DNA of 64,000 nucleotides, taken from NCBI RefSeq assembly GCF_024460775.1, contig NZ_JANFYZ010000005.1, forward strand, positions 208,127-272,126, read 5' to 3'. Both the position numbers and the translations under genes were made by a program. The DNA is from Desulfovibrio desulfuricans (GTDB taxonomy: Bacteria; Desulfobacterota; Desulfovibrionia; Desulfovibrionales; Desulfovibrionaceae). This document shows positions 16,325 through 23,563 of this stretch, one piece after another. Every line of letters begins with the position of its first letter. The stretch's first letter is position 1. Under the pieces are notes generated by a model. That model was not told the origin of the DNA. It searched no databases and saw only the letters and a program-made list of their open reading frames with translations.

Positions 16325-16577
16325 AGCCGGAGTGCCAAGGTAGGCGCAAGCCAGAGCACCCCACGCACGGGGTTTGTTGGCACTACCAGTAGGTACAACG
16401 CGCGCGATGTTGAGCCTTGAATTATACATATAGATGTCGTTTTCCGCGCGGCCAGTATTCCAGTTTGTCCCTGCCAGCATCTCGATTGCCCCCCAAGCGG
16501 CAGTTGTCGAGCGATAGGATACGCCAGTGCCTACAATGTTGCGGATCATGTCCCCATGCACACCTCCCACGCCGGGA
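16319..16577 (-). other. Silent inverted fibre end, cassette 4
   Basis: On the minus strand from site 4 it codes for an end closely similar to the expressed cassette 1 (same SYRSTTAAWGAIE, WNTGRAEN and LNIARVVPTG stretches) with scattered substitutions. The DNA match to cassette 1 runs well past the 27-bp site, showing that cassettes 1 and 4 arose by duplication. No ribosome site of its own is visible. It can reach the fibre gene only by a long inversion between sites 1 and 4. Confidence 0.83.
16551..16577 (-). repeat. Fibre-switch recombination site 4 (inverted)
   Basis: A 27-bp site on the minus strand, identical to sites 2 and 3. The match with site 2 extends over 37 bases, including CTCCC before it and CATGATCCG after. 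It ends 45 bases before the recombinase start. Confidence 0.88.
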
Positions 16578-16599
16578 GATTGGCATATCTGCCGATAAG

Positions 16600-16618
16600 C
16601 CTCCTAAAATATAGGAGG
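16600..16618 (+). promoter_or_regulatory. Hairpin sequestering the recombinase ribosome site
   Basis: CCTCCTA-AAATA-TAGGAGG: the strong Shine-Dalgarno TAGGAGG (16612-16618), four bases before the recombinase ATG, is fully paired with an upstream copy of its complement. This would hold recombinase translation low and make switching rare. Confidence 0.6.
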
Positions 16619-16622
16619 AAAG

Positions 16623-17540
16623 ATGGCACAAGTCGTTTTATTTCGGACAGTGGCCCGAGACTGGTGGGAGCGGTACATGCTCCAAGGATCAGTTGATTAT
16701 GCAGAAGAGTCGTGGCGTCGGTTGGAACGTGAGGTCATGCCCAGGCTTGGTGACAAGCCTTTGGGCAAAATTACTGCGCCTAATATTTTGACGATATTAC
16801 GGCGTATTGAGCAACGCGGTACTTTAGTTGTGGCGCGCAAGGTCAAAAGCCATATCTCTCAAATTATGCGTTATGGCATCGCATGCGGGTTGGTCAGCCG
16901 TGACCCGGCCCGTGACCTTGGCTGGGCTTTGACACCTCATAAAGGCAAGCCCCGTGCCGCAATTACTGAGCCACGCCAGATCGGCCAACTCATGGCCTCG
17001 ATTGAGCGTTATCGCAACTGCCAGCGCCGATGTTCCCTTAAGCTGGCTGCGTTGCTATTCGTCCGACCTGGTGAATTATGCTCGGCTGCATGGGATGAAA
17101 TTGAGTGGGATACAGCTACATGGCGTATCCCCGCGAGCAAAATGAAGATGAAACGCCCGCACAATGTTCCCCTTTCGCGCCAGGCGCTGGACATTCTGCG
17201 AGAATTAAATCTAGTGACAGGCAAAACTTCGTGGCTGTTTCCGTCACGTTGGGACAAAACACAGCATGAAACAGGCCATGTCTTGAACTTGGCTCTGCGC
17301 CGCATGGGATATGGCTCGGACATCATGACAGCTCATGGTTTTCGGGCAATGGCAGCGACAACGCTATCGGAGCAAGGGTGGGCAAGTGAAGTAATAGAAA
17401 GGCAATTGGCTCACGTCGATAAAAACCAAGTACGCGCGGCATACCAACGTTCAGATCTACTGACGGAGCGGCGCAAGATGCTGCAAGCATGGGCAGACTA
17501 TCTCGATCTGCGCTGTGCTCAAGCAATTTTAGGGAGGTAA
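16623..17540 (+). CDS. Tyrosine recombinase without arm-binding domain, probable fibre invertase
   Basis: A 305-residue protein. Visible catalytic residues are R148 (VRPGEL), a Lys near 173-177, H238 and R241 (AHGFR), H264 (LAHVD) and Y274 (AAY). Residues ~5-100 are the SAM-like core-binding domain typical of P4-type integrases, but the DUF4102 arm-binding domain normally ahead of it is missing. The perfect ribosome site and an upstream in-frame stop show that this is the true start. Simple site-specific recombinases (XerC/D, Rci) also lack arm binding. With four inverted sites next door it probably flips the fibre cassettes. The alternative is a prophage integrase for the tRNA-Arg site. Confidence 0.85.
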   Translation: MAQVVLFRTVARDWWERYMLQGSVDYAEESWRRLEREVMPRLGDKPLGKITAPNILTILRRIEQRGTLVVARKVKSHISQIMRYGIACGLVSRDPARDLGWALTPHKGKPRAAITEPRQIGQLMASIERYRNCQRRCSLKLAALLFVRPGELCSAAWDEIEWDTATWRIPASKMKMKRPHNVPLSRQALDILRELNLVTGKTSWLFPSRWDKTQHETGHVLNLALRRMGYGSDIMTAHGFRAMAATTLSEQGWASEVIERQLAHVDKNQVRAAYQRSDLLTERRKMLQAWADYLDLRCAQAILGR

Positions 17541-17551
17541 TTATTGGCAGT

Positions 17552-17577
17552 GGCGGGGGCGCACTAACGCCCCCACC
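17552..17577 (+). terminator. Hairpin after the recombinase
   Basis: GGGGGCG-CACTAA-CGCCCCC with outer GG/CC pairs beyond one mismatch, followed by a second short stem (CCGGCGC G GCGCCGG). There is no T-run, so termination is likely but not certain. Confidence 0.5.
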
Positions 17578-17712
17578 GGCGCGGCGCCGGGTGTGCCGCA
17601 CCACGGCCCCACATGAGGATTCCGGCCTCATGCAGAGTATCCGCCTGTCTGTGTCTCTGCGAGACGATACAGGGTAGGTGTTTACGCTTTGGGGCGCAAC
17701 CCTCAACATATA

Positions 17713-17898
17713 ATGCAACAGATTCTTGATGACATTCGCTGCCCTCATTGCCGCAAACTGTTGGCGCGGGGGCAAGCGTTGGAGATGGAGTTTAAATGCC
17801 CGCGTTGCGGGACGTTTTTTGTACTGCGGGCCACGCGCCCCAGCTCCGAGCCACATGATGGCCAATGGAGCAAGACCAATGATTCAAGAAAAATTTGA
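17713..17898 (+). CDS. Com-like zinc-finger translational activator
   Basis: A 61-residue protein. IRCPHCRKLLARG ... FKCPRCGTFFVLRA has two CxxC pairs and the layout of the phage Mu Com protein, an RNA-binding zinc-finger that opens the ribosome site of the DNA-modification gene mom. ATG 17713 gives the usual N-terminus (MQQILDDIRCPHC); an upstream start at 17689 is possible. Its last 20 bases overlap the methyltransferase start, as com overlaps mom in Mu. The inferred job is to switch on the downstream modification gene late in infection. Confidence 0.75.
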   Translation: MQQILDDIRCPHCRKLLARGQALEMEFKCPRCGTFFVLRATRPSSEPHDGQWSKTNDSRKI

Positions 17899-18604
17899 TG
17901 ATGTGACCCTGTATAACGGTGATGCTCTTGCAGTGCTAGCAAGATTACCCAATGACAGCGTTGACGCCGTGTTGACTGACCCGCCATATTCTAGCGGTGG
18001 AGCCAGTCTGAGTGCTAAACAGGCTGATCCTGCCAGCAAGTATTAGTCATCTGGCGTTAAACGCCAATATCCCCCGATGTTGGGAGATGCCAAAGATCAG
18101 CGTAGCTGGACGCACTGGTGCATGCTGTGGTTGGCTGAATGTTGGCGCATCAGCCGTGATGGCGCACCGCTCATGGTGTTTACGGATTGGCGGCAGCTCC
18201 CGGCGTTGACCGATGCGGTACAAGGTGCTGGCTGGCGTTGGCTCGGCATCGTGCCATGGGATAAACGGGCCGCACGCCCGCAGCTTGGCAGGTTTCGGCA
18301 GCAATGCGAGTACGTGGTCTTCGCTGCCAAAGGCCGCCTGAAAAGCCCCACACGGGCGTGCCTACCAGGCCTGTATGCGCACCCAGTGACGGCAGCCCGT
18401 AAGGTTCATCTGACCAGTAAGCCAGTGGCGCTCATCCACGATTTGCTGGCCATTTCGCAACCAGGAGGCACCGTGCTGGACCCGTTTATGGGCGGTGGTT
18501 CGGTAGGCGTGGCTTGTGCCGAGTCTGGTCGGAGTTATGTCGGTATTGAGTTGTCGGCAGAGTATTTTGCTATCAGCCGGAATCGTATAGCCACCAAGCA
18601 GTAA
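17879..18604 (+). pseudogene. DNA methyltransferase interrupted by one in-frame TAG
   Basis: The frame opened by ATG 17879 runs to 18604 except for a TAG at 18044-18046 (codon 56). Before it is the catalytic motif DPPY (residues 34-37). After it, in the same frame, are FTDWRQLPAL, WDKRAARPQLGRFRQQCEYV and the AdoMet-binding motif DPFMGGGSVG. The order DPPY first, FxGxG last is that of beta-class N6-adenine or N4-cytosine enzymes. In related phage proteins the stretch is continuous, and a CAG to TAG change would explain the stop. An internal ATG at 18077 lacks DPPY, so activity is unlikely without readthrough. Confidence 0.8.
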
Positions 18605-18613
18605 GTAAAAAAC

Positions 18614-18637
18614 AGGGGCGGAATTAATCCCGCCCCT
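18614..18637 (-). terminator. Hairpin with T-run on the minus strand
   Basis: Arms AGGGGCGG and CCGCCCCT. On the minus strand the stem is followed by GTTTTTTAC, so it would stop transcription entering the prophage from the tRNA side. On the plus strand it could also end the methyltransferase transcript. Confidence 0.55.
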
Positions 18638-18807
18638 ACAATCCCAATAAATATATTCTGTGTGCCACATTTGCACGGGTTAATCTGCTGTCATCTGTGC
18701 AAAATTAAGTGGCGTTTGGTCCAAATGTAAGTGGCGCGTTACACGGTTTCTAGCTTCCAATCGCCTCCCCTCATTCAGTTGCCGCCTGAGGGGAATAGCG
18801 AGGGGAA

Positions 18808-18842
18808 GAAAAAAGGACTTACAGCCAAATAACTGCAAGTCC
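18808..18842 (-). terminator. Terminator downstream of tRNA-Arg
   Basis: On the minus strand the stem GGACTTGCAG / CTGTAAGTCC (18815-18842) is followed by a T-tract. It lies just after the encoded CCA end of the tRNA. Confidence 0.8.
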
Positions 18843-18852
18843 TTGAATTTAT

Positions 18853-18929
18853 TGGCGCGCCCGAGAGGAATCGAACCCCTGACCAAGAACTTAGAAGGTT
18901 CCTGCTCTATCCAACTGAGCTACGGGCGC
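18853..18929 (-). tRNA. tRNA-Arg (anticodon TCT)
   Basis: A 77-base cloverleaf on the minus strand: acceptor stem GCGCCCG / CGGGCGC, D-loop GTAGCTCAGTTGGATAGAGC, anticodon stem GGAAC / GTTCT with loop CTTCTAA (TCT reads AGA), T-loop GGTTCGATTCC, discriminator G and an encoded CCA. The 3' end faces the prophage. tRNA 3' ends are favoured targets of P4-type integrases, so this gene is the likely bacterial attachment site and was restored by the prophage end. The partner copy of the site would lie left of the window. Confidence 0.97.
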
Positions 18930-19142
18930 ACATGACAAAGGCGCAGTGCCCTGCCGTGTGGCGGCCAATATATTGATAGCGCCCCACTGCGTCAAGCGTT
19001 CCCGCGCATTCAGGCATACATGCCCATGAGGCGGGGTTTGCCCGATGGCTCACGTTTTTACGCAAGCATCGGGCAAGATTTGCGCGGATTTTGCCTGTGC
19101 ACGCCCGCTGACAGACAGCGCGCTTTGCGCTACCATATCTAA

Positions 19143-20435
19143 ATGAGCAACACGTTCAGCACTCCCGCAGATATCCAGCGCCATCTGGACAGCCTGGGGC
19201 TTTTTCATATGGATATGGGCCTGGGCCGCATGCGCCGGGCTTTGGCCGCCCTTGATCTGGCTCGCCCGCCCTTTGTGGTGGCTCAGGTGCTCGGCACCAA
19301 CGGCAAGGGATCAACATCGTCATTTCTGGCTTCCCTTGCCCTTGCTCACGGCTGTCGGGTGGGCCTCTACACCTCGCCGCACTTTGTCAGCCCCACAGAG
19401 CGCATCCGCATTGGCGGGCCAAATGATGCCGCCTGCGCCCCCTGGCCTGTGGATGACTGGATTGAGCCAGCCAACCAGGTCATGGCTGCCGCGCCCGATC
19501 TGACCTACTTTGAATTTCTTACGGTGCTGGCCCTGCTGGGTTTTGCCCGCAAGGGCGTGGAGCTGGCAGTGCTTGAAGCTGGCCTTGGCGGCAAACACGA
19601 CGCCACAACCGCCGTCGCCGCCGACCTCATGTGCTATGCGCCCATTGCCCTTGACCACAAGGACATCCTGGGCCCCACCCTTGCCGACATTGCGGCAGAC
19701 AAGGCCGCAGCCATACGCAGTGCAGCGCCCGTATGCAGCGTTGCGCAGTTTCCCGAAGCCGCAAAAATTCTTGAGCGCGCGGCCCGCAGCCACAATGCGC
19801 CCTTCATCAGGGCTTGTCCGGTTTCCGCTGATACCCGCCTTGGCCTCAGCGGCCCTCACCAGCGCGCCAACGCAGGTTTGGCCCTCACGGCATGGCGCGA
19901 GCTTGCCCCCATGCTTGGCAAGAGCGCGGACGACACGAAGGCCCAGGCTCAAGGGCTGGCGCAAGCCTTTATGCCGGGCCGCTTGCAACGGGTTCCGGGT
20001 ACGGATCAGTACCCTCCCCTGCTACTTGACGGCGCCCATAATCCGCACGGCATGGCCGCGCTGATCAAGGCCCTGCGCGCCGAAGGCCTGCAACCCGCCG
20101 GAGCGGTATTTTCCTGCCTTGCAGACAAAGACTGGCTGCCCGCCGCCCAGATGCTCAAGCACTATCTGGGCGAAGCCCCCATGTTTGTGGTCACGCTTGG
20201 CAACCACCGGGCCGCAGCGGCGCAAGACATAGCCGCCGCCTGCAACGCCCTGCCCCCGGCCACGGCGCAGGCCTTGCCCCAAGGCCCTCAAGGCTTGGCA
20301 AAGGCGCTTGAACTGGCGCGCGCTCTGCCCGCCGCCACCGAAGCCCGCCCAGTGCTCATGACGGGTTCGCTGTACCTGCTTTCAGAATTTTTTACGCAGC
20401 ACCCCCAATGGCTGCTGCAACCGCAGGTCCAGTAG
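19143..20435 (+). CDS. folC: Bifunctional dihydrofolate / folylpolyglutamate synthase
   Basis: A 430-residue protein of the Mur ligase superfamily. It shows the ATP-binding loop GTNGKGSTSSF (residues ~50-60), TSPHFVSPTERI and LEAGLGGKHDATT, then LLDGAHNPHGM in the C-terminal domain; these are the standard FolC signatures. It adds glutamate to dihydropteroate and tetrahydrofolates with ATP in the cytoplasm, keeping folates in the cell for one-carbon reactions. It is the first host gene to the right of the tRNA. No clear ribosome site precedes the ATG. Confidence 0.93.
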   Translation: MSNTFSTPADIQRHLDSLGLFHMDMGLGRMRRALAALDLARPPFVVAQVLGTNGKGSTSSFLASLALAHGCRVGLYTSPHFVSPTERIRIGGPNDAACAPWPVDDWIEPANQVMAAAPDLTYFEFLTVLALLGFARKGVELAVLEAGLGGKHDATTAVAADLMCYAPIALDHKDILGPTLADIAADKAAAIRSAAPVCSVAQFPEAAKILERAARSHNAPFIRACPVSADTRLGLSGPHQRANAGLALTAWRELAPMLGKSADDTKAQAQGLAQAFMPGRLQRVPGTDQYPPLLLDGAHNPHGMAALIKALRAEGLQPAGAVFSCLADKDWLPAAQMLKHYLGEAPMFVVTLGNHRAAAAQDIAAACNALPPATAQALPQGPQGLAKALELARALPAATEARPVLMTGSLYLLSEFFTQHPQWLLQPQVQ

Positions 20436-20550
20436 GCGCAGGCAAGCCCGCCGCTGGCCCGGCTGACGACGCTGCATGGCAGACAAAGCCCAAGCCGCCG
20501 TGCTCGCGCATTTTTTATTTTTTGCGGTAACCGCAGTATAAAGGACGCCC

Positions 20551-21987
20551 ATGCAAAATCTTTTTCGCGCCATTCCCGCCGTAGACGCCAGCATTGCCGC
20601 ACTGCACCGCGCGGATGCCGCACTGGGCGACAGCCAGCAAACGCCGCACGCGCTGCTACGCGATCTTGTGGCCGCTTATTGGGACATTCGGCGGGAGGAC
20701 ATCCGCGCCGGGCGCTGCACCGCCCCCGAAGACCTGCACCTTGAACGCCAGTTGCCAGGCCTGCTGGCCTTTGTGCAGCGCGGTCTGCGCCCCCGGTTCC
20801 GGTCGGCGCTCAACGCCACGGGCGTTGTGGTACATACCAACATGGGGCGCTCCGTACTTGCCGAAGAAGCCCGAGAGGCCGTGCTGCGGGCAGCTACCGG
20901 TTACTGCAATCTGGAACTGAATCTCGCCACAGGCGGCCGGGGCAGCCGTCACGCGCTGGTGGAAGAACTCATCTGCCGCGTCACCGGGGCCGAAGCTGCC
21001 CTTGTGGTCAACAACAATGCCGCCGCCGTGCTGCTGGTGCTCGACACCTTCTGCAAGGGCGGCGAGGTTATAGTCTCGCGCGGCGAACTGGTGGAAATAG
21101 GCGGCAGCTTCCGTATTCCTGAAGTGATGGAAAAAAGCGGGGCCACCCTGCGCGAGGTGGGGGCCACCAACCGCACGCATCTGCGCGACTACCGCGCCGC
21201 CATCAACGAGAATACCCGCGCCCTCATGCGCGTGCACACGTCCAACTACCGGATTGTGGGCTTTCATGCCGCCGTGGCCCTGCCCGAGCTGGCGGAACTG
21301 GCGCGCGAGCACAACCTGCCGCTTATTGAAGACCTCGGCAGCGGCAGCCTTATGGATTTTTCTGCCTGCGGCCTGCCCAACGAGCCAACCGTGCCGGAAG
21401 TACTCTCGCAGGGCGCGGATATCGCAACTTTTTCAGGCGACAAAGTGCTTGGCGGCCCTCAGGCCGGCATCATCACCGGGCGCAAGAGCATGGTGGAAAA
21501 GCTCAAGAGCAACCCGCTCACGCGGGCGCTGCGCTGCGACAAGCTGTGCCTCTCCGCTCTTGAGGCCACCCTGCGCCTGTACCTTGACCCGGAAAAAGCC
21601 CGCAAGAGCGTGCCTACCCTGCGCATGATAACCTGCCCGCCCGATGAACTGGCCAGGGCAGCGCGCAATCTGGCAAAACGGTTGCGCAAGGGGCTTAATG
21701 CAGAAAGTACCCTGTGCGAGGTAGGCTTGCGGGAGGATGTGTCGCGCGTGGGCGGGGGCGCGTTTCCGCAGTACGACCTGCCCACCACCCTGGTGCGGCT
21801 CAGACCCACGGCATGCAGCCCCACGGCCCTCAAGGCGGCCCTGCTTGAAACGGTTCCTCCGCTCATCGGGCGGCTGGAAGACGACGCCTTCTGCCTTGAC
21901 CCGCGCACACTTGATGTCAAAGAATACCCCGAGGTACTGCGCGTACTGCGTCAGGCGCTGAACGCTGCAATCCCTCAACAGGCATAA
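20551..21987 (+). CDS. selA: L-seryl-tRNA(Sec) selenium transferase
   Basis: A 478-residue PLP enzyme with AAGGAC upstream of the ATG. The segment FSGDKVLGGPQAG contains the PLP-binding lysine (K298). RSALNATGVVVHTNMGRS and SNYRIVGF are also SelA hallmarks, and the length is usual. It converts Ser-tRNA(Sec) to Sec-tRNA(Sec) with selenophosphate. Its presence means the host inserts selenocysteine, common in sulfate reducers with selenium-containing hydrogenases and formate dehydrogenases. selB is not in the window after it, though the two are often adjacent. Confidence 0.95.
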   Translation: MQNLFRAIPAVDASIAALHRADAALGDSQQTPHALLRDLVAAYWDIRREDIRAGRCTAPEDLHLERQLPGLLAFVQRGLRPRFRSALNATGVVVHTNMGRSVLAEEAREAVLRAATGYCNLELNLATGGRGSRHALVEELICRVTGAEAALVVNNNAAAVLLVLDTFCKGGEVIVSRGELVEIGGSFRIPEVMEKSGATLREVGATNRTHLRDYRAAINENTRALMRVHTSNYRIVGFHAAVALPELAELAREHNLPLIEDLGSGSLMDFSACGLPNEPTVPEVLSQGADIATFSGDKVLGGPQAGIITGRKSMVEKLKSNPLTRALRCDKLCLSALEATLRLYLDPEKARKSVPTLRMITCPPDELARAARNLAKRLRKGLNAESTLCEVGLREDVSRVGGGAFPQYDLPTTLVRLRPTACSPTALKAALLETVPPLIGRLEDDAFCLDPRTLDVKEYPEVLRVLRQALNAAIPQQA

Positions 21988-22026
21988 TACGCGAAACATA
22001 AAGCGTGAGATAAAAGGAACAGCATC

Positions 22027-23412
22027 ATGGAAAAAAATCTTGCCTACAAGCCCAAAAGCATCTGGGACAACGCCGACGCCAAAACCCGCAAGGAAATGGA
22101 GGCCCTGGCCCAGCGCTATATCGACTTTATCACCCACTGCAAGACCGAGCGCGAAACCGTGGAATACGTGCGCCAGCGCCTTGCCGAGCATGGGTATGCG
22201 GAAGATTTCAGCGGCGACCGCGTTATGCGGTCCCTGCGCGGCAAGGCCATCTTTGCGGCCCGCAAGGGTGCGCTGCCCCTGAGTCAGGGGCTTTCGCTGC
22301 TGGCTGCACACGCCGATACCCCGCGCCTTGATTTCAAGCAGCGCCCGCTTATTGAACAGCCCGGCGTTGCCCAGGCCAAGACCCACTACTACGGCGGTAT
22401 CCGCAAATATCAGTGGCTTGCGCGCCCCCTGGCCCTGCACGGCGTTATCGTGCGTGAAAACGGCGAAACCCTCACGGTGACCATTGGCGAAAAGCCCGGC
22501 GAGCCAGTGTTCTGCATTGCCGACCTTTTGCCCCATCTTGCCCAGAAGCAGGTTACGCAGCCTGTCAGCGAAGCCTTTGAGGCCGAAAAACTCAATATCA
22601 TTCTGGCCCACAGCACGCCCAAGGCTGGCAAATCCAGCAAGGACGATGCACCCAAAGACCCCATCAAAACCCAGTTGCTTGAACTGCTGCACAAAAAATA
22701 CGGCATCTGCGAAGAAGACTTCATCACTGCCGAGCTTCAGGCTGTGCCCGCTGGCCCGGCCCGCTTTGTGGGCTTTGACAAGGCCATGATCGGCGGCTAC
22801 GGGCAGGACGACCGCATCTGCGTGTTTACCGCGCTGGAGGCCCTGCTTGAGGCCGAAGCCACAGGCCGCAGCATGGCTGTTATTTTCTGGGACAAAGAAG
22901 AAATCGGCTCGGACGGCGCATCTGGCGCAGCTTCGCGCTTTATGCAGTATTGCGTGGAAGACCTCGCCCGTGCGTGGGAAAAGGGTGTTCAGCCCTCGCA
23001 TGTGCTGCTTGAAACCCGCGCCCTTTCTGCCGACGTTTCCGCAGCGCTGGATCCAGATTATCAGGATGTGCACGAAAAACAGAACGCCGCCCTGCTGGGC
23101 TACGGCCCGGTGTTTTCCAAGTTTACCGGCTCGCGCGGCAAGTACGGCGCCAGCGAGGCCGACGCCGAATTTTTCGGCGCGCTGCGCGGGCTTTTCAACG
23201 GCAAGGGCATTGCATGGCAGAGTGCGGAGCTTGGCAAGGTAGACCTTGGCGGCGGCGGCACCGTGGCCCTGTTCCTTGCGGCCTACGGCATGCAGGTTAT
23301 TGACCTCGGCCCTGCCATTTTGTCCATGCACAGCCCCTTTGAACTGGCAAGCAGCGCTGACCTCTTCGCCACCAAGCAGGCCTTCCGCGCATTTCTGGAA
23401 GCCCAGCTATAG
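22027..23412 (+). CDS. M18 family aminopeptidase
   Basis: A 461-residue metallopeptidase with AAGGA before the ATG. Metal-site segments are visible: LLAAHADTPRLD, YGQDDRICVF, WDKEEIGSDGASGA and the C-terminal LSMHSPFE. These match M18 (aspartyl or leucyl aminopeptidase I type) enzymes that bind two zinc ions and form large cytoplasmic tetrahedral complexes. It removes N-terminal residues from peptides. It is close behind selA (about 40 bp), but the functions are unrelated, so a shared transcript is only possible. Confidence 0.88.
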   Translation: MEKNLAYKPKSIWDNADAKTRKEMEALAQRYIDFITHCKTERETVEYVRQRLAEHGYAEDFSGDRVMRSLRGKAIFAARKGALPLSQGLSLLAAHADTPRLDFKQRPLIEQPGVAQAKTHYYGGIRKYQWLARPLALHGVIVRENGETLTVTIGEKPGEPVFCIADLLPHLAQKQVTQPVSEAFEAEKLNIILAHSTPKAGKSSKDDAPKDPIKTQLLELLHKKYGICEEDFITAELQAVPAGPARFVGFDKAMIGGYGQDDRICVFTALEALLEAEATGRSMAVIFWDKEEIGSDGASGAASRFMQYCVEDLARAWEKGVQPSHVLLETRALSADVSAALDPDYQDVHEKQNAALLGYGPVFSKFTGSRGKYGASEADAEFFGALRGLFNGKGIAWQSAELGKVDLGGGGTVALFLAAYGMQVIDLGPAILSMHSPFELASSADLFATKQAFRAFLEAQL

Positions 23413-23488
23413 CCGGGCAGGCCTGGGCAGCGGGCATCTGGGCAACAGATGCTTCCCGCCCCGGCTGCATAAAGCTACGTAGATAACA

Positions 23489-23537
23489 GACTGCCCTTGC
23501 AGACTGGCGAAAAAATCAGCCAGCCCGCAAGGGCAGT
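23489..23537. terminator. Long two-part hairpin between convergent genes
   Basis: Outer arms GACTGCCCTTGC and GCAAGGGCAGTC (12 pairs) enclose an inner stem CTGGC / GCCAG with an A-rich loop. It sits between the aminopeptidase and the convergent repair gene and probably terminates both. Confidence 0.6.
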
Positions 23538-23563
23538 CCATGTATGGCGCTTGGGGATGCGCT

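Noticed and set aside
16319..16570. Independent minus-strand phage gene
   Set aside because: No ribosome site and no start; it is the stored fibre end (cassette 4), as is 13866-14156 (cassette 2).
13610..16577. Diversity-generating retroelement as the source of fibre variation
   Set aside because: There is no reverse transcriptase, and the differences between cassettes 1 and 4 include C/T, G/C and T/G changes and are not limited to adenine positions. Inverted sites with a recombinase explain the layout better.
17879..18604. Stop-codon reassignment (TAG to Gln) in this phage
   Set aside because: Several intact phage genes end in TAG, including the capsid (633) and the fibre (13865), so TAG is a normal stop here.
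7320..18604. Nuclease at 7.3 kb and methyltransferase at 17.9 kb as one restriction-modification system
   Set aside because: They are 10 kb apart, on different strands and in different contexts, and the methyltransferase is paired with a Com-like gene. There is no specificity subunit.
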